Positions 1 through 6,708 of a stretch of DNA of 13,398 bases are shown here, piece after piece. This DNA comes from JBFHNV01 sp965365655. Lineage in GTDB: Bacteria > Pseudomonadota > Gammaproteobacteria > HK1. Within the stretch, counting starts at the first letter, position 1, and each line of letters opens with the position of its first letter. The notes below the pieces were generated by a model that saw only the letters and a list, made by a program, of their open reading frames with translations, did not search any database and was not told the origin of the DNA. Both the position numbers and the translations under genes were made by a program. The stretch spans positions 1 to 13,398 of the forward strand of contig CBDUCN010000119.1 of assembly GCA_965365655.1 (NCBI GenBank), in the 5' to 3' direction.

Positions 1-171
1 CTGGCGAATCCGGGCTCGCTGCGCCGAAGACGCGGTCTCCGGCTTGCTCCGTGCGTCGCGCACTGCGTGCGCACCGCACGCCGGCACGTCCGTGTGCCGG
101 AGGGGCGCCCTGATCACGCGGTCGCGGGTGGCGCTGGACCCGCGCCCCGCGCGGTCGGCACACTGCGCTCC
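1..171. other. Upstream flank of the sox operon, no gene seen
   Basis: No open frame here resembles a known protein. The frame that continues into soxB from further upstream gives an Arg/Pro/Ala-rich stretch with no family resemblance, so it is treated as untranslated. The stretch contains one perfect inverted repeat (81-100). No convincing promoter and no clear Shine-Dalgarno sequence just before the soxB start could be seen. The operon promoter may lie here or further upstream, outside the window. Confidence 0.5.
81..100. repeat. 7-bp inverted repeat upstream of soxB
   Basis: CCGGCAC (81-87) and GTGCCGG (94-100) form a perfect 7-bp stem with a 6-base loop, about 70 bases before the soxB start. 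No T-run follows, so it is not a classical intrinsic terminator. It could be a leader hairpin or chance in GC-rich DNA. Confidence 0.3.
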
Positions 172-1425
172 ATGCGCTACTCGGTGTTCAGCCTGCTCCG
201 CAACGCGGCCTCGCACCACGCGGGCTGGCCGCAGGCGTGGCGCAGCCCCGAGCCGCGGCGCCACTACCGGGTGGTCGTGGTGGGCGGCGGCGGGCACGGG
301 CTCGCGACCGCGTACTACCTCGCGAGGAATCACGGCATCAGCGACGTCGCGGTGCTCGAGAAGGGCTGGCTGGGCGGCGGCAACACCGGGCGCAACACCA
401 CCATCGTGCGCTCGAACTACCTGCTCGACGCCAACGCGCATTTCTACGAGCACTCGCTGAAGCTCTGGGAGGGCCTCAGCCGGGATCTCAACTACAACGT
501 GATGTTCAGCCAGCGCGGCGTGCTGAACCTCGCGCACACCGACGGCCAGCTCGAGGCCTACGCGCGGCGCGGCAACGCGATGCGCCTGAACGGCATCGAC
601 GCGGTGCTGCTCGACCGCGAGCAGGTGCGCGCCCGCGAGCCGTTGCTCGACATGTCGCCGCGCGCGCGCTTCCCGGTGGTGGGCGGCCTGCTGCAGCCGC
701 GCGGCGGGACCGCGCGCCACGACGCGGTGGCATGGGGCTACGCCCGCGCCGCCGACGCGCGCGGCGTGGACATCATCCAGAACTGCGAGGTCACCGGCAT
801 CCGCGTGGAGCAGGGCGCGGTGCGCGGCGTCGAGACCACCCGCGGCTTCATCGGCGCCGACAAGGTGGGCATCGTGGTGGCCGGCAACTCGAGCCGTCTC
901 GCGGCGATGGCCGGCGTGCGCCTGCCGGTGGAGTCGCACGTGCTGCAGGCGATGGTCACCGAGCCCGTGAAGCCGTGCCTGCACAGCGTGGTGACCTCCG
1001 GCGCCACGCACCTCTACATCAGCCAGACCGACAAGGGCGAGGTGCTGATGGGCGGCGATCTCGACTTCCACAACTCCTACGCGCAGCGCGGCAACCTGCC
1101 GCGCATCGAGCAGGTGGTGCAGGCCGCGCTCGCGATGTACCCGTTCCTCGGCCGGCTGCGCCTGATGCGCACCTGGGGCGGCATCATGGACATGACGATG
1201 GACGGCAGCCCGATCATCGGCAAGCTGCCGGTGAAGCACCTGTACCTGGACGGCGGCTGGTGCTACGGCGGCTTCAAGGCCACGCCGGGCTCCGGCTGGG
1301 TCAACGCGTGGACCATCGCGAACGACGAGCCGCACGCGCTGAACGCCGCGTTCACGCTGGATCGCTTCCACCGCGGCTGGCTGCTCGACGAGCGCGGCGC
1401 GGGTGCGAGCCCGAGGTCGCATTGA
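172..1425 (+). CDS. soxB: Sarcosine oxidase, beta subunit (heterotetrameric)
   Basis: A 417-residue flavoprotein of the DAO superfamily and the catalytic subunit of tetrameric sarcosine oxidase. It oxidises sarcosine at a non-covalent FAD and passes electrons to a covalently bound FMN, which reduces O2 to H2O2. Visible features are the family N-terminus MRYSVFSLLRNA, the dinucleotide fold VVVVGGGGHGLATAYYL (Gly38, Gly40, Gly43) ending at Glu63, and the signature GWLGGGNTGRNTT. His183, in ARHDAVAWGY, matches the region where the covalent-FMN histidine lies in characterised homologues (alignment from memory). The C-terminal GGWCYGGFKATPGSG is also typical. The ATG at 172 was chosen because upstream in-frame codons add 35 non-homologous residues, although no strong Shine-Dalgarno sequence precedes it. 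The length is normal for the family. It is the first sox gene visible; soxD starts 100 bases later. Confidence 0.97.
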   Translation: MRYSVFSLLRNAASHHAGWPQAWRSPEPRRHYRVVVVGGGGHGLATAYYLARNHGISDVAVLEKGWLGGGNTGRNTTIVRSNYLLDANAHFYEHSLKLWEGLSRDLNYNVMFSQRGVLNLAHTDGQLEAYARRGNAMRLNGIDAVLLDREQVRAREPLLDMSPRARFPVVGGLLQPRGGTARHDAVAWGYARAADARGVDIIQNCEVTGIRVEQGAVRGVETTRGFIGADKVGIVVAGNSSRLAAMAGVRLPVESHVLQAMVTEPVKPCLHSVVTSGATHLYISQTDKGEVLMGGDLDFHNSYAQRGNLPRIEQVVQAALAMYPFLGRLRLMRTWGGIMDMTMDGSPIIGKLPVKHLYLDGGWCYGGFKATPGSGWVNAWTIANDEPHALNAAFTLDRFHRGWLLDERGAGASPRSH

Positions 1426-1525
1426 GCCGCATGGGCGCATCCGGCACCGCGCTTGCGCCTGCGCCACTGCGCGGCGATCGTCGAGCTTCGAACGCCCGCG
1501 CGAACCACACCGGCGGCACCGCACG

Positions 1526-1807
1526 ATGATCCTGATCCCCTGTCCGCACTGCGGCCCGCGCGCGCAGATCGAGTTCAGCTACGGCGGCGACGCGACCGTG
1601 ACGCGCCCGGATCCGCTCACCACCGACACCCGGGCGTGGCTGGATCACGTGTACCTGCGCGACAACCCGCGCGGCCCGCACCTCGAGTGGTGGCAGCACG
1701 TGGGCGGCTGCCGGGCGTGGATACGGGTGCGGCGCGACACCGCAACGCACCGCGTGCTCGGCGCGTGGCCCGCGACCGGCGACGTGGATGCGGAGGGGGG
1801 TGCGTGA
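1526..1807 (+). CDS. soxD: Sarcosine oxidase, delta subunit
   Basis: A 93-residue protein with the SoxD signature. It begins MILIPCPHCGPR, with Cys6 and Cys9, and continues to WWQHVGGCR with His58 and Cys62. These four residues match the zinc ligands of the delta subunit in characterised enzymes. Other conserved parts are EFSYGGDA and the DNPRGPHLEWW stretch. It is a small structural subunit of the cytoplasmic complex. The ATG at 1526 was chosen over an upstream in-frame start (1403) because homology begins exactly here; the ribosome binding site is weak. The stop codon overlaps the soxA GTG (bases GTGA, 1804-1807), which suggests translational coupling. Confidence 0.95.
   Translation: MILIPCPHCGPRAQIEFSYGGDATVTRPDPLTTDTRAWLDHVYLRDNPRGPHLEWWQHVGGCRAWIRVRRDTATHRVLGAWPATGDVDAEGGA
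1792..1800 (+). promoter_or_regulatory. Ribosome binding site of soxA
   Basis: GGAGGGGGG lies just before the GTG at 1804, at usable spacing, inside the 3' end of soxD. It supports GTG 1804 as the soxA start rather than the far-upstream ATG at 1453 in the same frame. Confidence 0.65.
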
Positions 1808-4800
1808 GCCAGCCGTACCGCGCGGCGAACGGCGGCCTGATCGATCGATCACGGGCGCTGCGCTTTCGCTTCGACGGCGTCGGCTACGAGGGCTTCGCCG
1901 GCGACAGCCTCGCATCGGCGCTGCTCGCGAACGGCGTGCGCGTCGTCGGGCGCAGCTTCAAGTACCACCGCCGCCGCGGGATCGTCGGGCTGGGCCACGA
2001 GGAGCCGGGCGCGCTGGTGCGGGTCGGGCGCGGCGCGCGGGCGGAGCCGAACCTGCGCGCGCCGCAGGTCGAGCTGTACGACGGCCTGCACGCGCAGAGC
2101 CAGAACCGCTGGCCGTCGCTGCACTTCGACGTGGGCGGCGTCAACGACCTGCTGTCGCGCTTCCTGCCGGCAGGCTTCTACTACAAGACCTTCATGTGGC
2201 CGCGCTGGGCGTGGATGCGCTACGAGGCGGTGATCCGCGCGGCCGCCGGGCTGGGCCGGGCGCCGGCGGAGCCGGACCCCGACGGCTACGCGAAGCGTTA
2301 CGCGCACTGCGACGTGCTCGTGGCGGGCGCGGGCGGCGCGGGGCTGATGGCGGCATTCGCCGCGGCGCGCGCCGGCGCGCGGGTGATGCTGGTCGACGAG
2401 CAGCCGCACCCGGGCGGCTGGCTGAGGCGTTCGGCCGACGCGATCGACGGCGGGCCGGGGCACGCGTGGGCGCGCCGCGCGTGGGACGAGCTGGCCGCGA
2501 TGCCGAACGTGCGCGCGGTGTCCCGCGCGACGGCGTTCGGCTACTACGACGACGACCTCGTCGCGGTGTGCGAGCGGGTCGCGGATCACGTGCCTGCACC
2601 CGCCGCGCACCAGCCGCGCCAGCGCGTGTGGTGGGTGCGCGCGCGCCAGGTGGTGCTCGCGACGGGCGCCATCGAGCGCCCGCTGGTGTTCGCCGGCAAC
2701 GACCTGCCGGGCGTGATGCTGGCGTCGGCGGCGACCGGCTATGCGCGCGAGCACGCGGTCGCGCCGGGGCGCCGCGCGGTGCTGTTCGCGAACAACGACG
2801 CGGCATACGACGCCGTGGCGGCGCTGGCCGGCGCCGGCGTCGACGTGCGCGCGGTCGTCGACCCGCGCCGCGACGGCGCCGCCGCGCCCGCGCGCGCGCT
2901 CGCGGTGGCCGCGGGCGCCGAGATCGCGAACGGCGCCGTGGTGGCGGCCGCGCGCGGCGGGCGGCGGCTCGAGGCGGTGAGCGTGCACCGCTTCGCCGAC
3001 GGCCGCCTGGACCCGGCGGGGCGGCTCCTCGACTGCGATCTGCTGTGCGTGTCGGGCGGTCACAACCCGACGGTGCATCTGTTCTCGCAGTCCCTGGGTC
3101 GCCTGCGTTTCGACGAGACCGAGGCGTGCTTCGTGCCCGGCGAGTCCTTCCGCGCCGAGCGTTCCTGCGGCGCCGCACGCGGGCTGACGGCCCTCGACGC
3201 GTGCCTGCTCGACGGCGCGCGGGCGGGCGCCGACGCGGCGGCCTGCGCGGGCTTCGCGGCGCGCGCGCCCGAGCCGCCGGCGGTCGCGGCCGCGCCGGAG
3301 CACGCGCCGCCGCTCGCGCTGTGGGAGGTGCCGCGGCCGCGCGGCACGCGCGCGAAGAGCTTCGTGGACCTGCAGAACGACGTGACCGCCGATGACGTGC
3401 GCCTGGCCGCGCGGGAGAACTACCGCTCGGTCGAGCACCTCAAGCGCTACACCACTCTCGGCATGGGCACCGATCAGGGCCGCACCAGCAACGTCAACGG
3501 GCTGGCGATCCTCGCGCAGACGCTCGGGCGCCCGATCCCGGACGTCGGCACGACCACGTTCCGCCCGCCGTACGCGCCGGTGACGCTGGGCGCGCTCGCG
3601 GGCCTCGAGACCGGCGCCCACATCGAGCCCGTGCGCCGGGGGCCGCTGCACCGGTGGCAGCTTCGCGCCGGCGCGGTGATGCACAACGTCGGGCCGTGGC
3701 AGCGCGCGCGCTACTTCCCGCGCGACGGCGAGTCGATGCGCGAGGCGGTCGCGCGCGAGGCCCGTCACGTGCGCGAGGCCGTCGGCATCACCGACGTGTC
3801 CACCTTCGGCAAGGTGGACGTGCGCGGACGCGACGCGGCCGAGTTCCTGGAGCGGGTCACGATCAACCGCTTCAAAAATCTGCGCGTGAATCGCTGCCGC
3901 TACCACGTGATGCTGCGCGAGGACGGCTTCGTCATGGACGACGGCACGACGACCCGCGTCGACGAGCATGCGTTCTACATGACGACCACCACCGCGGCCG
4001 CCGGCGCGGTGATGTCGCACCTCGAGTTCTGCGCGCAGGCGCTGTGGCCCGAGCTGCACGTGCACCTGACCTCCGTCAGCGACCAGTGGGGCGGCCTCGC
4101 GCTGGCCGGGCCGCGCTCGCGCGAGGTGCTCGCAGCGGCGGTGGACGGCGCCGACGTGAGCAACGACGCGCTGCCGTTCATGGGCAGCATGCAGGCGCGC
4201 ATCGCAGGCGTGGAGGTGCGCGTCTTTCGCATCACGTTCTCGGGCGAGCTCGGGTTCGAGGTGCACATGCCGGCCGGCCACGCCGTCACGGTGTGGGAAC
4301 GCGTGCGCGACGCGGGCCGCGCGTTCGGCCTCGGCCTCTACGGCACCGAGGCGATGGCGGTGCTGCGCATCGAGAAGGGCCACGTGGTGCACGCGGAGCT
4401 CGACGGGCGCACCCTCGCCGCGGACTTCGGATTCGAGCGCATGATGCGAAAGGACGGTGACTTCATCGGCCGCCGGGCGCTGGAGCGAGAGGCCTTCGAC
4501 CCGGCGCGGCGCCGGCGCTTCGTGGGGCTGCGCTCGACCGCCGGCAAGCCGATCCCGGCGGGCGCGCACCTGGTGTGGAACCCCACCACGCCGCCGCCGG
4601 TGCACGTGTACGGACACGTCACCTCCACCTGCTGGAGCCCGAACCTCGCGTGTCACGTGGGCCTCGCCCTCGTCGAGGACGCGGAGCTGTGGACGGGGCG
4701 CACGCTGTACGCGGTGTCGCCGCTCGCGCGCACGTCGGCCGAGGTGCTCATCACGGAGCCGGCGATGATCGATCCGAAGGGGGCTCGTGCCCGTGGCTGA
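1804..4800 (+). CDS. soxA: Sarcosine oxidase, alpha subunit
   Basis: A 998-residue large subunit, normal length for the family. The N-terminal ~100 residues have the ferredoxin-like fold of this family (RSFKYHRRRGI and VELYDGL motifs). No cysteine occurs before Cys169, so no Fe-S cluster is expected there. A dinucleotide-binding domain starts near residue 170 (VLVAGAGGAG with Gly175, Gly177, Gly180; Asp198-Glu199 at the end of the second strand); in this family it binds NAD+. After an Ala-rich stretch, FVDLQNDVTADD (from 520) leads into the C-terminal GcvT-like folate domain (about 600-990), with VTINRF near 685 and SGELGFEVH at 813. This domain takes the methylene group from oxidised sarcosine to tetrahydrofolate. 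The GTG start overlaps the soxD stop, and the end overlaps soxG by 14 bases, so soxDAG is one translational unit. Confidence 0.96.
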   Translation: MSQPYRAANGGLIDRSRALRFRFDGVGYEGFAGDSLASALLANGVRVVGRSFKYHRRRGIVGLGHEEPGALVRVGRGARAEPNLRAPQVELYDGLHAQSQNRWPSLHFDVGGVNDLLSRFLPAGFYYKTFMWPRWAWMRYEAVIRAAAGLGRAPAEPDPDGYAKRYAHCDVLVAGAGGAGLMAAFAAARAGARVMLVDEQPHPGGWLRRSADAIDGGPGHAWARRAWDELAAMPNVRAVSRATAFGYYDDDLVAVCERVADHVPAPAAHQPRQRVWWVRARQVVLATGAIERPLVFAGNDLPGVMLASAATGYAREHAVAPGRRAVLFANNDAAYDAVAALAGAGVDVRAVVDPRRDGAAAPARALAVAAGAEIANGAVVAAARGGRRLEAVSVHRFADGRLDPAGRLLDCDLLCVSGGHNPTVHLFSQSLGRLRFDETEACFVPGESFRAERSCGAARGLTALDACLLDGARAGADAAACAGFAARAPEPPAVAAAPEHAPPLALWEVPRPRGTRAKSFVDLQNDVTADDVRLAARENYRSVEHLKRYTTLGMGTDQGRTSNVNGLAILAQTLGRPIPDVGTTTFRPPYAPVTLGALAGLETGAHIEPVRRGPLHRWQLRAGAVMHNVGPWQRARYFPRDGESMREAVAREARHVREAVGITDVSTFGKVDVRGRDAAEFLERVTINRFKNLRVNRCRYHVMLREDGFVMDDGTTTRVDEHAFYMTTTTAAAGAVMSHLEFCAQALWPELHVHLTSVSDQWGGLALAGPRSREVLAAAVDGADVSNDALPFMGSMQARIAGVEVRVFRITFSGELGFEVHMPAGHAVTVWERVRDAGRAFGLGLYGTEAMAVLRIEKGHVVHAELDGRTLAADFGFERMMRKDGDFIGRRALEREAFDPARRRRFVGLRSTAGKPIPAGAHLVWNPTTPPPVHVYGHVTSTCWSPNLACHVGLALVEDAELWTGRTLYAVSPLARTSAEVLITEPAMIDPKGARARG

Positions 4801-5383
4801 GCCGCCGCGCCGTTCACCGCTGGAGGGTGTCCTGCCGGCAGGTCGGCACGGCGCGGCGGCGGGAGACGCCGGCGTGCGTATCGCCGAGGCCACGCCGAGC
4901 GCGATGGCCCAGATCCACGGCGCGCACGACGCGTCGCTGCTCGCGCCGGCGCGCGCGGTGCTCGGGCTGGACGACGGTGCGTCGCCGCAACGTGACGCCG
5001 CCGACGCGCGTGCGTGCCTGCTCCGGAACGGACCCGGAAAGTTCCTCGCGGTGTCCGACGCGCACGCGGATGCGGCGCTGGCCGCGGCGCTGGCGGAGGC
5101 CTTCGGCGACGCGGGCGCGGTGGCCGTTGACGCGAGCCACGCGCGCACGGTGCTGCGCGTGCTCGGCCCGGCTGCCCGGGAGCTGCTCGCGAAGGGGTGC
5201 CCGCTGGACGTGGACGCGCTCGCGCCCGGTCACGCGACGCCCACCGTGGTCAGCCACTTCAGCGTGCTGGTGCACTGCACGGGGCCCGACGGGTTCGATC
5301 TCTACGTCACGCGCAGCTTCGCCGCCGCGTTCGCCGAGTGGCTGCTGGAGGCCGGCGCCGAGTTCGGCGTCGAGTGCGGATGA
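4787..5383 (+). CDS. soxG: Sarcosine oxidase, gamma subunit
   Basis: A 198-residue protein of the SoxG family, related to part of the GcvT fold. Family features are the GPGKFLAVS stretch (about 81-89), LLAKGCPLDVD, the HFSVLVHC strand and DGFDLYVTRSFA near the C-terminus. It is a structural subunit that completes the alpha-beta-gamma-delta complex. Two in-frame GTG codons are possible, at 4787 and 4793. The purine run AAGGGGG at 4777-4783 is 3 bases before the first and 9 before the second, so the true start may be 4793. It overlaps the end of soxA. The N-terminal ~30 residues are poorly conserved and Ala/Gly/Pro-rich. Confidence 0.93.
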   Translation: MPVAEPPRRSPLEGVLPAGRHGAAAGDAGVRIAEATPSAMAQIHGAHDASLLAPARAVLGLDDGASPQRDAADARACLLRNGPGKFLAVSDAHADAALAAALAEAFGDAGAVAVDASHARTVLRVLGPAARELLAKGCPLDVDALAPGHATPTVVSHFSVLVHCTGPDGFDLYVTRSFAAAFAEWLLEAGAEFGVECG

Positions 5384-5483
5384 GGACGCGCGCACCGGGC
5401 CTCGCCTGCGCACCCGCGTGCGCGCGGCGTCGCGATGCAGGGGCTGCGCGGAACGTGACGGTCCGCGCTCACGGGACGGATCC

Positions 5484-5489
5484 GGAGAG
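5484..5489 (+). promoter_or_regulatory. Ribosome binding site of the alpha/beta hydrolase gene
   Basis: GGAGAG lies 6 bases before the GTG at 5496. It decides the start, since the frame is open for about 900 bases further upstream without homology. Confidence 0.6.
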
Positions 5490-5495
5490 ACGGCG

Positions 5496-6383
5496 GTGAC
5501 GACTCACGCGATCAGGACCGACGACGGGGTGACGCTGCACGTCGAGGAGACCGGCGCCGGCTCGCCGGTGGTCTTCGTGCACGAGTTCGCGGGCGATCGC
5601 CGCAGCTGGGAGCCGCAGGTGCGCGTCCTCGCGCGGCGCCACCGCTGCGTCACCTACGACGCCCGCGGCTACCCGCCGTCCGACGTGCCCGCGGAACCCG
5701 GGCGCTACTCCATGCAGCGCGCGGCGGACGACGTGCGCGCGGTGCTCGACGGCCTCGGCATCGAGCGCGCGCACGTGGTCGGCCTGTCCATGGGCGGCTA
5801 CGCGACGCTGCAGTTCGGCTTCAGCCACCCCGGGCGCGCGCTGTCGCTGCTCGTCGCGGGGGTCGGCTACGGCGCCGAGCCGGATCAGCGCGAGCGCTTC
5901 CGCACCGAGGCCGACACCATCGCGCGCACGCTGCGCGAGCGGGGCATGCAGGCCTTCGCCGACGCGTACTCGGTGGGCCCGACGCGGGTGCAGTTCCAGA
6001 ACAAGGATCCGCGCGGCTTCGCCGAGTTCGCGGCGCTGCTCGCGGAGCACTCGGCCGAAGGGTCCGCGCTGACCCAGCTCGGCTTCCAGCGCGAGCGCCC
6101 GTCCGTCTACGACCTCGAGGCGCAGCTTCGTGCGCTCGAGGTGCCCACCCTGATCGTCACCGGAGACGAGGACTGGCCGTGCCTCGCTCCGGGCGTGTTC
6201 ATGAAGAAGCTGATCCCGGGCGCCGGGCTGCTGGTGGTGCCGAACACCGGACACACCGTGAACCTGGAGGAGAGCGAGGTCTTCAACCGCGCGCTCGCGG
6301 ACTTCGTCGCGCAGGTCGAGGCCGGACGCTGGCCGCGGCGCGATCCGCGCGCGGTGAGCGAGAGCATCACCGGCATCCGGTAG
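5496..6383 (+). CDS. Alpha/beta hydrolase
   Basis: A 295-residue cytoplasmic alpha/beta-hydrolase with no signal peptide. The nucleophile elbow GLSMGG places Ser98. Asp226, in TGDEDWPC, is the likely acid (Asp224 is the alternative), and His253, in NTGHTVNLEE, is the catalytic base. The oxyanion-hole strand reads VVFVHEFAGDRRSW, with HE where many relatives have HG. This variant also occurs in a subset of proteobacterial hydrolases annotated only as alpha/beta fold hydrolases. The substrate is unknown; ester or C-C bond hydrolysis are both possible. The start is GTG with a good Shine-Dalgarno sequence. The gene lies 112 bases after soxG in the same direction, so it may be read with the sox operon, but nothing in the sequence links it to sarcosine metabolism. 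Confidence 0.9.
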   Translation: MTTHAIRTDDGVTLHVEETGAGSPVVFVHEFAGDRRSWEPQVRVLARRHRCVTYDARGYPPSDVPAEPGRYSMQRAADDVRAVLDGLGIERAHVVGLSMGGYATLQFGFSHPGRALSLLVAGVGYGAEPDQRERFRTEADTIARTLRERGMQAFADAYSVGPTRVQFQNKDPRGFAEFAALLAEHSAEGSALTQLGFQRERPSVYDLEAQLRALEVPTLIVTGDEDWPCLAPGVFMKKLIPGAGLLVVPNTGHTVNLEESEVFNRALADFVAQVEAGRWPRRDPRAVSESITGIR

Positions 6384-6387
6384 GCGC

Positions 6388-6404
6388 GGCGCCGCGGCGG
6401 CGCC
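6388..6404 (+). terminator. Weak terminator-like hairpin after the alpha/beta hydrolase gene
   Basis: GGCGCC-GCGGC-GGCGCC forms a 6-bp GC stem 4 bases after the stop codon. No T-run follows, so Rho-independent termination is doubtful, and such self-complementary GC words are common in DNA of this composition. Confidence 0.2.
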
Positions 6405-6416
6405 CCCGGCAGCGTC

Positions 6417-6427
6417 GGAAAATTTCC
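6417..6427. repeat. A/T-rich 11-base inverted repeat
   Basis: GGAAA-A-TTTCC is a perfect inverted repeat around one central base. A run of seven A/T bases is an outlier in this GC-rich window. It could be an operator or an element upstream of a promoter; no known regulator site was recognised. Confidence 0.25.
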
Positions 6428-6503
6428 TGCACGGCTCGCGCGCGCCCGTCGATTCGCGTGCGGCGAGCGTGCGCGATCGCACGGAGCCCGTCGCCACGTC
6501 GAC

Positions 6504-6509
6504 TACACT
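6504..6509 (+). promoter_or_regulatory. Possible sigma-70 -10 element
   Basis: TACACT matches the -10 consensus at 4 of 6 positions, with both TA and the final T present. It sits in one of the few less GC-rich spots ahead of the cell-wall hydrolase gene. No clear -35 box is seen at 16-18 bases upstream, so it may need an activator or may be chance. Confidence 0.3.
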
Positions 6510-6625
6510 TCGGGGTGTGCACCGGTCAGGCTGGCGGAGCGGGTCGCCGTCCCCCAGACTGGACTCCGGCGAACGCATGCACCGTCGTTCCCAGGGCGCG
6601 CACGCGCCGCGGGGATGGCGGCCAG

Positions 6626-6646
6626 GCCGGAGACCGCGTCTCCGGC
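6626..6646 (+). repeat. Perfect 9-bp hairpin in the hydrolase leader
   Basis: GCCGGAGAC (6626-6634) and GTCTCCGGC (6638-6646) pair perfectly across the 3-base loop CGC. The hairpin lies about 60 bases before the start codon and leaves the Shine-Dalgarno sequence free. No T-run follows. It may stabilise the mRNA or be a regulatory stem. Confidence 0.4.
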
Positions 6647-6694
6647 GCAGCGGGGGCGCGCCGCACGCGACGTGCTCGTCCACCATCAGGTCAC

Positions 6695-6701
6695 GGGGAG
6701 G
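6695..6701 (+). promoter_or_regulatory. Ribosome binding site of the GH19 gene
   Basis: GGGGAGG lies 7 bases before ATG 6709. This fixes the start, although the same frame is open about 240 bases further upstream. Confidence 0.7.
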
Positions 6702-6708
6702 CAGTGCC

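Larger units (their letters stand above)
6384..6708 (+). other. 325-base intergenic region and leader of the cell-wall hydrolase gene
   Basis: No protein-coding signal was found: the frame open through part of it gives a low-complexity, Arg-rich, non-homologous sequence. It holds a GC hairpin just after the hydrolase stop, an A/T-rich inverted repeat (6417-6427), a promoter-like TACACT (6504-6509), a perfect 9-bp hairpin (6626-6646) and a strong Shine-Dalgarno sequence (6695-6701). It probably ends one transcription unit and starts another, with a leader of up to about 190 bases. Confidence 0.5.

Noticed and set aside
1839..1852. 14-base palindrome TGATCGATCGATCA with three GATC sites
   Set aside because: It lies inside the soxA N-terminal coding region and encodes the ordinary residues LIDRS; no regulatory context is visible.
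1849..5148. Very long open frame on the - strand (about 1100 codons)
   Set aside because: It lies opposite soxA/soxG, whose identity is certain. Its translation is Arg/Ala/His-rich low complexity, as expected for a shadow in GC-rich DNA.
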